Source of the DNA: Roseimaritima sediminicola
Lineage (GTDB): Bacteria > Planctomycetota > Planctomycetia > Pirellulales > Pirellulaceae
DNA length: 32,060 bases
Reading direction: 5' to 3'
NCBI RefSeq assembly: GCF_009618275.1
Contig: NZ_WIAD01000060.1
Span: forward strand, 1 to 32,060
Both the position numbers and the translations under genes were made by a program. How positions within the stretch are numbered: position 1 is the first letter of the stretch; every line of letters begins with the position of its first letter. This document shows positions 7,293 through 14,733 of this stretch, one piece after another. The notes beneath the pieces are model-generated. The model was not told the origin of the DNA and did no database searches. It was given only the letters and a program-made list of their open reading frames with translations.

Positions 7293-10200
7293 GTGTCCGA
7301 ATCTGTGTTGACGCCCACTCGGATCGCTCGCCGCAGCGTGCAGTTCCACTGGCGGATCGCCCTTTCGATCGCTGCCGGCGTGGCGGTGGCCACCGCCGTG
7401 ATCACCGGCGCCCTGCTGGTGGGCGATTCGATGCGGGGCAGCTTGCGCGCGCTGTCCCAGCAGCGGCTGGGCAAAATCGATTACGCGGTTTTTCCCGGCG
7501 GTTTCTTCGACCCGCAGCACCTGTTCGCTGCGACCGATTCGGCTCCGCACGACGAGCAGGAGAAGGCGGCCGAGCAGCCGCAGGCCCGGGGCGGCGCGTC
7601 CGGCGTGGGCGAGCCGATCGTGTATTTCTCGCGAGGCGTCCTGGAGACCACCGTCACGCTGCCCGCTGCAGCCGCCCTGCTGGAAGAATCCGCCCGAGAT
7701 CCGGGCGCTGCGGCAGCGGCGAACGATGGCGAAGAGACCGAACGTCAGGTGGTGCGCCGCGCGGGATCGGTGCAGATCCTGGCCACCGATCCCTCGTTTT
7801 GGCAGCTGGATACCAGCGGCGTGCGGCCGGCGGTGATGCCCGGGCCGGACAGCGTGGTCCTGAACGCGGCTGCCGCGGCGGAGCTGGGTGTGGGCGTCGG
7901 CGACACGGTGACGGTCCGCCTGCCCAAATCGCAGGCGGTGCCGGCGGACAGCCCCCTGGGACGCAACGAAGCGGAGAGCGAGGGATTGCCGCGGATGGAA
8001 GTCGTCGACGTGATCCCCACTCGCGGGCTGGGTCGCTTTGCGCTTTCGCCCAGTCAGGTCGAACCGCTGAACGTGTACCTATCGCGCGAGCTGGTGACCG
8101 ACGTGCTGGCTCGGCCGGGACAGGCCAACGTGTTACTGATCGCCGAGTCCGACAAGGCCCGATCGCTGGATAAGGCTCGATCGCTGGAGGCGGCACGGCG
8201 GCGGGCGGAGCAACTGGAGCGTCGGATGCGGCCGAGCCTCGCCGATTATGGCCTCCAGCTGAACCGGATCCAGCAATCCTTCGAAGACCAGGACATCATC
8301 GATTACTACAGCCTCAGCAGCGACCGGCTGCTGATTCCCGATCGGGTCGTCACCGCGCTTCGCGAGGAGTTGGGCGACGAGAGCGTGCATCCGGTGATGA
8401 CGTACTTGGCCAATAAGATCCAGCGGCTGGACGCTCGAGGCCAGCCGACCGGATTGGTCGTGCCCTACAGCACGCTGGCCGCGGTCGATTCGCTGCCCAA
8501 CCTGCCTTTGGATTATGGGCTTATGGATCATGGGCCTTTGGATTATGGCCGGGGAGAAGAGGAACCGGCGAAAGCGGAACCGGGTGCCGAGCCGGCTCCC
8601 CAGGACGCGGCTCCCCAGGACGCCGCGGCGGAACCGATCCCGTTGGTGCTGAACAGCTGGGCGGCGGAGCGTTTGTCGGTCGAGCCTGAAGATCGCGTTC
8701 AGGTCACCTACTTCGAACCGGAGACCCGCGACGGCCAAGAGGTGCCGCGCCGGTTCGTCGCCCGCGTCACGGACATCGTGCCGATCACCCAACCCAGCCG
8801 GCCCTACCGACGGTCCCGGCCGGCCGTCTTCGATGCCGCGCCCACGGTGTACAACGACCCGGACCTGACGCCGCGCGTGCCGGGTGTGACCGACCAGGAA
8901 TCGATCCGCAGTTGGAACCTGCCGTTTCAGCTGGAGGACGGTCTGGTCCAAGGCCCCGACGACGATTACTGGAACGACCATCGGCTGACGCCCAAGGCAT
9001 TCATCCCGCTGGCCGCAGGCCGCGAGCTGTTCGGCAGCCGTTTTGGCGACACGACCAGTCTGCGTCTCGACGCCGATCTCGCAGCGGACACTGCGGAATT
9101 GGCCGCGCAGATCGAACGGGCACTGAAGCCGTATCGCGGCGAACTGGGGTTCACCGTCCAGCCGATCGCCGCCCAGCAGTTGGCCGCCTCGGCCGGTACA
9201 ACGCCTTTCGACGTCCTGTTTCTGCTGCTCAGCACGTTCGTGATCGCCGCGGCGTTGATGCTGATCGCCCTGCTGGTGCGGCTGGGGCTGGTGGCCCGGG
9301 CGACCGAGTACGGCACGCTGTTGGCCACCGGTTGGTCGCCCGCGGCGGCGGCCGCGCTGGCCACGCGGGAAGGATTGTGGGCGGCCGTCCCCGGGGCGGC
9401 GGCCGGCGTCGCCCTGGGGATGGGCTACGCGTACTTGGTGCTGTGGGCTCTGCGAACCTGGTGGGTCGGGGCGGTCACGGTGCCCTTTCTGCAGTTCCAC
9501 GCCTCGTGGTGGAGCATGCCAGCGGGGTTGGTGATCGGGATCGCGATGGCTTGGGCGACGATTCGCTTCACCACGCGGCAATTGCGAAAAACGTCGCCTC
9601 GGTCGCTGTTGGCCGGCCAGTTCGGCGAAGCGACTTCGGAGCACCGCATCGGGCCGGCACCCCGGCGGTGGCTCAAGCCGATTGCCGCGGTCTTGGTGGG
9701 GGTCAGTTTGATCTTGGGAATCGTGGCAACTCAGTTGGGCGGACAGGGGCAAGCCGGCGCCTTTGTCGGCGGCGGGATGCTGCTGCTGGTCGCAACGTTG
9801 CTGTGGATGTATGCCCGGCTGCGGCAGACGGTGCGCAGCCGTCCTGCCAGCTCGGCCCTGTCGGCGGCAAACACGACCGATTCGCTGTGGAGTCTGGCCG
9901 TGGGCAACGCGCGGCGAAATCCGCTGCGCAGCACGCTGACGATCGGCTTGATGGCGTCGGCCTGTTTCCTGATCCTCTCGATGAGTGCGTTTCAGATGTC
10001 TCCGACCGACGCTGGTGTGGGCGGATTCGATTTGATCGGACAGACCGCCCAGCCCTACTTTCGACCGCTGGCCGATCCGCTGGTTCAAGAGGAGGTGTTC
10101 GGCGACCAGGCCGATCAGCTGAGCGGGACGACGACCGTGGGGCTGCGGATGAATCTTGGACAGGACGCCAGCTGCAATAATTTGTACAAAGCCATGCAGC

Positions 10201-11072
10201 CGACCGTGCTGGGCGTTCCGGAGCGGTTGGCGACGCTGTACGAATCGGACCGGCTGACGCCGTTTACGTGGGCGGCGACCGGTGACGTGCCGGCGGAGCA
10301 ATCGCCGTGGCGGGCGCTAGAGCGACCGGCAAGGGGTACGGCCGACGACCCCCTGCCGATGGTCCTGGATCAAGCCACCGCGATGTGGGCTTTGCAGATC
10401 TACGGCGGCGTCGGCGCTCGGCAAGCGTTTGAATTTGATGACGGAACCACGCGGCACTTCGAGGTGGTCGGGTTGCTGTCCAATTCGGTGCTGCAGGGGA
10501 TGGTGATGATCGGCGAGCAGAACTTCAAGCACGCTTTCCCCGAGATCAGCGGCACGCAGTACTTTCTGATCAGCACGCCGCCGGAGCGAGCCGAAGCGGT
10601 TGCGCAGTTGATGGAGGATCGACTGGGCGACGTCGGCATGGACGTCACGGCCAGCCGGACAGTGCTGGCCCGCTTGTTGGCCGTGCAGAACACGTACCTG
10701 CGAACCTTCCAGAGCCTCGGGGCGCTGGGGTTGTTGCTGGGAACGATCGGGTTGGCCGTCGCCCAGCTGCGCAGCGTCCTGGAGCGGCGGGGCGAATTGG
10801 CCGTGATGCGAGCCATCGGGTTCACGCGCTTTCGGCTGGCGCAGAGCGTGCTGATGGAGCACGCGGCGCTGTTGCTGGCGGGGATTGGCTGCGGGGTGTT
10901 CGCGGCTCTGTTGGCCGTGATCCCCTATGCGTACCTGGGCCGTGCCCACGTTCCCTTGGCCGAACCCTTGGCCTGGATGGCGGTGGTGTTGGTCGTCGGC
11001 CTGCTGGCCGGCACCGTGGTGCTGGCCCGCGTGATTCGCATGCCCCTGATCGCGTCGCTGCGGTCGCTTTGA
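7293..11072 (+). CDS. FtsX-type ABC transporter permease, large form
   Basis: A 1259-residue inner-membrane protein of the MacB/LolC/FtsX permease type. An N-terminal helix (about 22-45, IALSIAAGVAVATAVITGALLVG) is followed by a large periplasmic region to about 635. A first FtsX block of three helices (about 640-770) ends with the TSPRSLLAG coupling region. More helices span about 790-850, then SLAVGNARRNPLRSTLTIGLMAS (about 870-900) begins a second half with another periplasmic domain. The final three-helix FtsX block (about 1140-1255) contains ELAVMRAIGFTRFRLAQ. Such permeases pair with an ATPase that exports lipids, lipoproteins or peptides, but no ATPase gene lies in the window. The start is GTG with a weak CAGGA upstream. 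Short in-frame tandem duplications occur in the periplasmic domain (8151-8186, 8507-8551, 8594-8624). Confidence 0.88.
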   Translation: MSESVLTPTRIARRSVQFHWRIALSIAAGVAVATAVITGALLVGDSMRGSLRALSQQRLGKIDYAVFPGGFFDPQHLFAATDSAPHDEQEKAAEQPQARGGASGVGEPIVYFSRGVLETTVTLPAAAALLEESARDPGAAAAANDGEETERQVVRRAGSVQILATDPSFWQLDTSGVRPAVMPGPDSVVLNAAAAAELGVGVGDTVTVRLPKSQAVPADSPLGRNEAESEGLPRMEVVDVIPTRGLGRFALSPSQVEPLNVYLSRELVTDVLARPGQANVLLIAESDKARSLDKARSLEAARRRAEQLERRMRPSLADYGLQLNRIQQSFEDQDIIDYYSLSSDRLLIPDRVVTALREELGDESVHPVMTYLANKIQRLDARGQPTGLVVPYSTLAAVDSLPNLPLDYGLMDHGPLDYGRGEEEPAKAEPGAEPAPQDAAPQDAAAEPIPLVLNSWAAERLSVEPEDRVQVTYFEPETRDGQEVPRRFVARVTDIVPITQPSRPYRRSRPAVFDAAPTVYNDPDLTPRVPGVTDQESIRSWNLPFQLEDGLVQGPDDDYWNDHRLTPKAFIPLAAGRELFGSRFGDTTSLRLDADLAADTAELAAQIERALKPYRGELGFTVQPIAAQQLAASAGTTPFDVLFLLLSTFVIAAALMLIALLVRLGLVARATEYGTLLATGWSPAAAAALATREGLWAAVPGAAAGVALGMGYAYLVLWALRTWWVGAVTVPFLQFHASWWSMPAGLVIGIAMAWATIRFTTRQLRKTSPRSLLAGQFGEATSEHRIGPAPRRWLKPIAAVLVGVSLILGIVATQLGGQGQAGAFVGGGMLLLVATLLWMYARLRQTVRSRPASSALSAANTTDSLWSLAVGNARRNPLRSTLTIGLMASACFLILSMSAFQMSPTDAGVGGFDLIGQTAQPYFRPLADPLVQEEVFGDQADQLSGTTTVGLRMNLGQDASCNNLYKAMQPTVLGVPERLATLYESDRLTPFTWAATGDVPAEQSPWRALERPARGTADDPLPMVLDQATAMWALQIYGGVGARQAFEFDDGTTRHFEVVGLLSNSVLQGMVMIGEQNFKHAFPEISGTQYFLISTPPERAEAVAQLMEDRLGDVGMDVTASRTVLARLLAVQNTYLRTFQSLGALGLLLGTIGLAVAQLRSVLERRGELAVMRAIGFTRFRLAQSVLMEHAALLLAGIGCGVFAALLAVIPYAYLGRAHVPLAEPLAWMAVVLVVGLLAGTVVLARVIRMPLIASLRSL

Positions 11073-11090
11073 GCACGTTAGCGCGAATAA

Positions 11091-11224
11091 CACCCTCCCC
11101 CTGGGAATGTCGCGAGGAACCAGCGGGGAGGGTTTCTCCGGGTGGTTCCACCCTGTTTTGGTACCACGCTTAACCTTGGTACCCTCCCCGGTCCTGAGAG
11201 ACCGACCCTCCCAGGGGGAGGGTG
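11091..11224. repeat. palindromic MITE-like element, copy 2
   Basis: A second copy of the element at 7122-7256, 134 bp, with 22-bp terminal inverted repeats carrying two mismatches on the left arm. The subterminal CAGCGGGGAGGGTT and the right-hand CCGGTCCTGAGAGACCGACC block are shared with copy 1, but the centre differs. It lies between the permease stop and the convergent DUF1559 gene. Confidence 0.85.
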
Positions 11225-11276
11225 AGGAGATGTGTAGACACCAACGCCCAGAGGGAGGGTGAAGGGCGACTTGCTC

Positions 11277-12209
11277 TTAAAAGTCGCTCGCCTGGACGAC
11301 TTCGCCGTTGTTGCGCGTCGCTAGGGCTTGGAACACCCGCAGGTCGACCGTGTCGGCGAGGAACCGCACCGAGCCGTCGAGCAGCGCGAAATTGACGCCG
11401 CCCGGATGCTGGCTGCTGAAGTCTTCGAAGTGACCGATCGGATCATTGGGCGCATGGTCGGCAACGCCCACGATGCGCGCTTCGGCCGCGTTGGCTTCGT
11501 GGATCACGCCCTGCCACAACGACCCGCCCAACCGACTGCTCCGCTCGCCGATCAACAGGGTCGAACTGGTTCCGTCGATGGCATCGCGAAACCGCAGGGC
11601 GCTGTTGCCGTAGAACATGCCGTCGCCGGCGTAGGGGGCGTCGTGCAGATCGAACGTGCCGAACACGCCCACGTAATTGCTTTTGGCGACCATGTACATG
11701 CCATGCGTGTCATCGACGTTTTCATCGCCATGAGCGTGATCGTGGTCGTCGTGTCCATGACCGTGTCCGTCGCCTTCGGCTTCGCCCAGCAGGAACTGAT
11801 CCGGGCCAGGGTCGGTGGGGCAGATCATGACGTCCAGAACATGGTCACGCAGCGGCACGTGAACCGGCGCGTCGACGGCCTGCGTGAAATCGATGCGGTC
11901 GTGGACGGGCGTCTGTTCCAATTGATTGAGGATCGCCGCCGCCCAGCCCCAGCCGGGTTCACCGCTGCGATTGGGCGATTCCCAGCCCGCGGGAAGGCGA
12001 TTGAATGTGTCGTGGTAGTTGTGGGTGGCCAGCACGATCTGGTGCAACTGATTCTTGCAGCTGATTCGCCGCACCGCTTCCCGGGCCGCTTGGACCGCCG
12101 GAAGCAGTAAACCGACCAGGACACCGATGATCGCGATCACGACCAATAATTCCACCAACGTAAAACCAGAAGGGCGCAGCCGTGCCGCACGCGTTTGCTC
12201 GAAGCGCAT
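11277..12209 (-). CDS. DUF1559 pseudopilin-like protein with histidine-rich insert
   Basis: A 310-residue member of the DUF1559 family that is greatly expanded in planctomycetes. It has a type IV prepilin-like N-terminus, SGFTLVELLVVIAIIGVLVG (14-33), with the glycine cleavage point and the glutamate at +5. The DUF1559 core follows (CKNQLHQIVLATHNYHDTF), and the family's C-terminal H...G..F.LLDGSVRFL signature is at 268-284. Unusually, residues 149-169 form a histidine/aspartate-rich loop with seven histidines (H149, 151, 153, 156, 158, 160, 169), like the metal-capture loops of periplasmic zinc-binding proteins. It lies 41 bp downstream of the His/Cys-rich gene and probably in the same operon. 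It is expected in the cell envelope; metal binding is inference. Confidence 0.9.
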   Translation of the reverse strand: MRFEQTRAARLRPSGFTLVELLVVIAIIGVLVGLLLPAVQAAREAVRRISCKNQLHQIVLATHNYHDTFNRLPAGWESPNRSGEPGWGWAAAILNQLEQTPVHDRIDFTQAVDAPVHVPLRDHVLDVMICPTDPGPDQFLLGEAEGDGHGHGHDDHDHAHGDENVDDTHGMYMVAKSNYVGVFGTFDLHDAPYAGDGMFYGNSALRFRDAIDGTSSTLLIGERSSRLGGSLWQGVIHEANAAEARIVGVADHAPNDPIGHFEDFSSQHPGGVNFALLDGSVRFLADTVDLRVFQALATRNNGEVVQASDF

Positions 12210-12250
12210 TGAAAAAAACCTGCTAAAAAAATGGATTGGAAAGGACTCTT

Positions 12251-12754
12251 CTAGACCAATCCAGCAGGTGGGCCGCGGGGGCCTTCGACGGACAGACGCA
12301 GCGAACGAGCGGCGGGACGCTCGGGAAGGCGTGCCAGACGCGCCGCAGCGGCTTTCTCAGACGCTTCGCAGCGAGGCACACAGACCGAGAGCAATCGCGT
12401 GGACAGCTGGCACAGCACGCACAGCCCGCCGGCGACCAGGCCGGGATCCTGAGCGAGGTGCGGTGAAGACGACGCCGGCTCTTGTTTCTTGTGCCCGGAA
12501 ACCTTGCGCCCGGAAACTTTGTCCGGTTCTGAGGTTCCGGTCGCCGCCGAGTCGCTGTGCTGGTCGTGACAGCAGCAGTCTTGTCCGCTGCCGGCCGACG
12601 CTTCACTGCCCGGTGTCGCGGTGGCGACGACAGTGTGGACGTGTCCGCAAGCGTCGCCCGAATGCGCAGCGTGATCGTGAGTCGCTGGCAGTAGCCAACC
12701 ACCCAGCAGATAGCCCAACAGGGCGATCGAGGCGATCAAGCGGCGGGAATTCAT
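12251..12754 (-). CDS. His/Cys-rich secreted protein, putative metal binder
   Basis: A 167-residue exported protein. The N-terminus MNSRRLIASIALLGYLLGGW is a clear signal peptide or anchor. The mature part has clustered metal-ligand residues: THDHAAHSGDACGHVH (about 25-40), DCCCHDQH (about 59-66) and GGLCVLCQL (about 109-117), plus a further cysteine pair in CVPRCE (about 125-130). The C-terminus is proline- and arginine-rich. The start codon overlaps the stop of the upstream Lnb-like gene as ATGA, indicating translational coupling. No enzymatic family is recognised. With the His-rich DUF1559 protein downstream, it suggests envelope handling of zinc or copper; this is inferred from composition and context. 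Confidence 0.75.
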   Translation of the reverse strand: MNSRRLIASIALLGYLLGGWLLPATHDHAAHSGDACGHVHTVVATATPGSEASAGSGQDCCCHDQHSDSAATGTSEPDKVSGRKVSGHKKQEPASSSPHLAQDPGLVAGGLCVLCQLSTRLLSVCVPRCEASEKAAAARLARLPERPAARSLRLSVEGPRGPPAGLV

Positions 12755-13704
12755 AGGGCGATGGCCGATTCAGGCAGGGACGCGGCGACGTGCGGCTGTC
12801 GTATCTTCCGAGAAAAATCGGGATCGTTCAAGTGTTGCCGGATCCGCATCGACACGTTAGCACGTTTGCGAGCTTCGGCGAAAGGCAGATCCGTTTGCAG
12901 CAAACCCAAGTCGTAAGCCATCGAATCGCTGTGCCCCGGCAGCAGGTTCCGGAGCGTGCTGGGCACCGCCTCGGGGGCCAGGTGATTGATGTGCTCGATC
13001 AGGTTCGTGGTGCAGTTGTTGGCGAGCGAGTCGTAGAACTCGGGGTGAGCGGCCAGTTGATTGGTCCTACGCAGGACGTGTCGTAACAGTTCGGCGGATT
13101 GTGCGGGCGTGGCGATCGATCGGTACAAATAGATCGCTTCATCCCGGCGATGCTCGGCGCGCAGCCCCAGCAGATCGGTTTCGTCGCCCAGCACGTACAT
13201 CAATTCGAACTGACGCACCGAACCGGCCACCGCACCGAACGATTCACCCCGCTGCAGCCGGGCTTCGATCGAAGCGACCAGGTGCCGCCCGTCGGCCAGT
13301 TCGAAGCTGAGCATCGTGTGGGCCAGCGACGGTGTGTTGGGAAACGGGACGACGATAAAATCGACCGCCCGCACATCGTCCCAAGCCACCTTCCAGTCGC
13401 TGTGCTTGACGATCGCATCGCTGTCCGACCGCCAGCGGCAGTGGCGGACATTGCGGATCGTCGCCCCTCGGGCGTCCATTTCGGCGTAGGCCAGCACGGC
13501 TTGGTGGGGTACCCAGTCGCGGTTCTGGCGCGGCGTGTCGGCGACCACTTCGGGCAGACTGCGCAGCACCCGCTCGGTCGACCGCAACGGACCACAGCCG
13601 CCGCACAGCATCGCCACCGGGGCCAGCACGACCGCGGCCAAAGCGAGCCGCCCGAGGCGGACCGGAGCCGAGCGGAAACGTTGATGAGCGGCGAGAGGAT
13701 CCAT
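12751..13704 (-). CDS. DUF4105 / Lnb N-terminal-domain protein
   Basis: A 317-residue envelope protein. A hydrophobic N-terminus (18-36) ends at a non-canonical lipobox-like LCGGC. The DUF4105 domain (Lnb_N, PF13387 by recollection) covers about 110-260: FIVVPFPNTPSLAHTMLSFE contains H129, and YDSLANNCTTNLIEHIN contains C231, the His/Cys pair expected of this thiol-dependent fold. Members include Lnb, the lipoprotein N-acyltransferase of Bacteroides, so N-acylation of lipoproteins or a related acyl or amide transfer is the natural hypothesis, without direct proof. The ATG at 13704 is preceded by GAGGGA; the longer frame upstream overlaps sdhB. Its stop overlaps the next start (ATGA), making it the first gene of a three-gene operon. 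Confidence 0.8.
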   Translation of the reverse strand: MDPLAAHQRFRSAPVRLGRLALAAVVLAPVAMLCGGCGPLRSTERVLRSLPEVVADTPRQNRDWVPHQAVLAYAEMDARGATIRNVRHCRWRSDSDAIVKHSDWKVAWDDVRAVDFIVVPFPNTPSLAHTMLSFELADGRHLVASIEARLQRGESFGAVAGSVRQFELMYVLGDETDLLGLRAEHRRDEAIYLYRSIATPAQSAELLRHVLRRTNQLAAHPEFYDSLANNCTTNLIEHINHLAPEAVPSTLRNLLPGHSDSMAYDLGLLQTDLPFAEARKRANVSMRIRQHLNDPDFSRKIRQPHVAASLPESAIAL

Positions 13705-13762
13705 AGCGATTCCCTCGCAAGAAACCCCCTTTGCAAGCAAGACCAGTTTTTGACGCCCCCCG

Positions 13763-13834
13763 GTAGCCGAAGTCGCCAGAGTAGCTCGGCTGTCCCAGCC
13801 GAGAGCTGCGCGGTCTACGGCTGGGACAGCCGTG
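13763..13834. repeat. dispersed palindromic repeat between sdhB and the Lnb-like gene
   Basis: An inverted form of the 24-bp dispersed repeat (13763-13782) runs into a hairpin whose arms are GTAGCTCGGCTGTCCCAGCC (13781-13800) and its near inverse at 13818-13834. The hairpin family recurs at 28206-28250 and 30743-30802. Placed 14 bp past the sdhB stop, it may serve as a transcription terminator. Confidence 0.75.
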
Positions 13835-13847
13835 CTTCTATCGTCGC

Positions 13848-14720
13848 CTAGCGTTCGAAGAACTTCTTCAGCTGGTACAGCGTGGTCGAACGGCCGGCCC
13901 GGGCGATCGAGCGGGTCAGGGGGATTTCCTTGGGGCAGACCGCGACGCAGTTCTGGGCGTTGCCGCAGACCTGGATGCCGCCGGCACTGCTCAGTTCCTC
14001 GTTCCGCTGGTCGGCCAAGGTCTTGCCCACCGGGTGGTTGTTGAACAGCATCGCCTGCGAGATCGCGTGGGCGCCGATGAACCCCTTGTCGTAGGCGGCC
14101 GCTTGCCGCGCCGCGAAGGCTTCGTCCGACTCGCCGTCTTCCTGTTCCAGTTCGATCTTCAAGTACTGCGGGCAGGCATCCAGACAGCACCCACAGCTCA
14201 TGCACTGGCTGAGCGGGTAGTTCTGTTCCTGCTGCTGTCGCGATTGCCGTTCACCCGGTCCCATGTCGTAGTAGCCGTCGACCGGCACCCAGCCCTTGAC
14301 TCGCTCGAGCGCGTGGAACAGGCGGCCGCGGTCGACCAACAGGTCGCGGATGACCGGGAACTTTCGCATCGGTTCCAGCACGATCTCGTCGGGCTGGTCC
14401 TCGACCAATTTGTCGACCAACGCCGTACAGCTCTGCCGCACTTTGCCGTTGATGACCATCGTGCACGAGCCGCATACCTCTTCCAGGCAGCCGCAATCCC
14501 AGGCGACCGGCGCCACTTTCTTGCCGTCGACCGTTTCGCTGATCGCAGCGATTCGCTGCAGGACACTGATCACGTTCATGTCCGGCTCGCGAGGCACGTC
14601 GAACAGTTGCCAGTAGGGCTCCTGCCCGGGGCCGTCTTGGCGGAGCACGCGAACTTTCAACATCTGGGCTTGGCGAGCGCCCGCGGCGGACGAGGTCGGA
14701 TTGGATTCTGGAGCAATCAT
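13848..14720 (-). CDS. sdhB: succinate dehydrogenase iron-sulfur subunit
   Basis: A 290-residue electron-transfer subunit of complex II that passes electrons from the SdhA flavin to the quinone site at SdhC. The N-terminal [2Fe-2S] ligands are in CGCLEEVCGSCTMVINGK and the following QSC. The C-terminal ferredoxin-like half has the CMSCGCCLDACPQ [4Fe-4S] motif and the CGNAQNCVAVCPKEIP motif for [3Fe-4S]. I chose the ATG at 14720, 13 bp after the sdhA stop; an alternative ATG at 14747 would overlap sdhA by 14 bp. It is the last gene of the sdhCAB operon. An insertion around DGYYDMGPGERQSRQQQEQN between the domains resembles the longer type found outside proteobacteria. Confidence 0.95.
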   Translation of the reverse strand: MIAPESNPTSSAAGARQAQMLKVRVLRQDGPGQEPYWQLFDVPREPDMNVISVLQRIAAISETVDGKKVAPVAWDCGCLEEVCGSCTMVINGKVRQSCTALVDKLVEDQPDEIVLEPMRKFPVIRDLLVDRGRLFHALERVKGWVPVDGYYDMGPGERQSRQQQEQNYPLSQCMSCGCCLDACPQYLKIELEQEDGESDEAFAARQAAAYDKGFIGAHAISQAMLFNNHPVGKTLADQRNEELSSAGGIQVCGNAQNCVAVCPKEIPLTRSIARAGRSTTLYQLKKFFER

Positions 14721-14733
14721 ACTTTCGTGCTTT

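Noticed and set aside
8133-10301. 722-codon minus-strand open frame opposite the ABC permease
   Set aside because: It is rich in Arg, Gln, His and Pro as expected of a reverse-complement shadow; the permease on the other strand has clear membrane helices and FtsX motifs.
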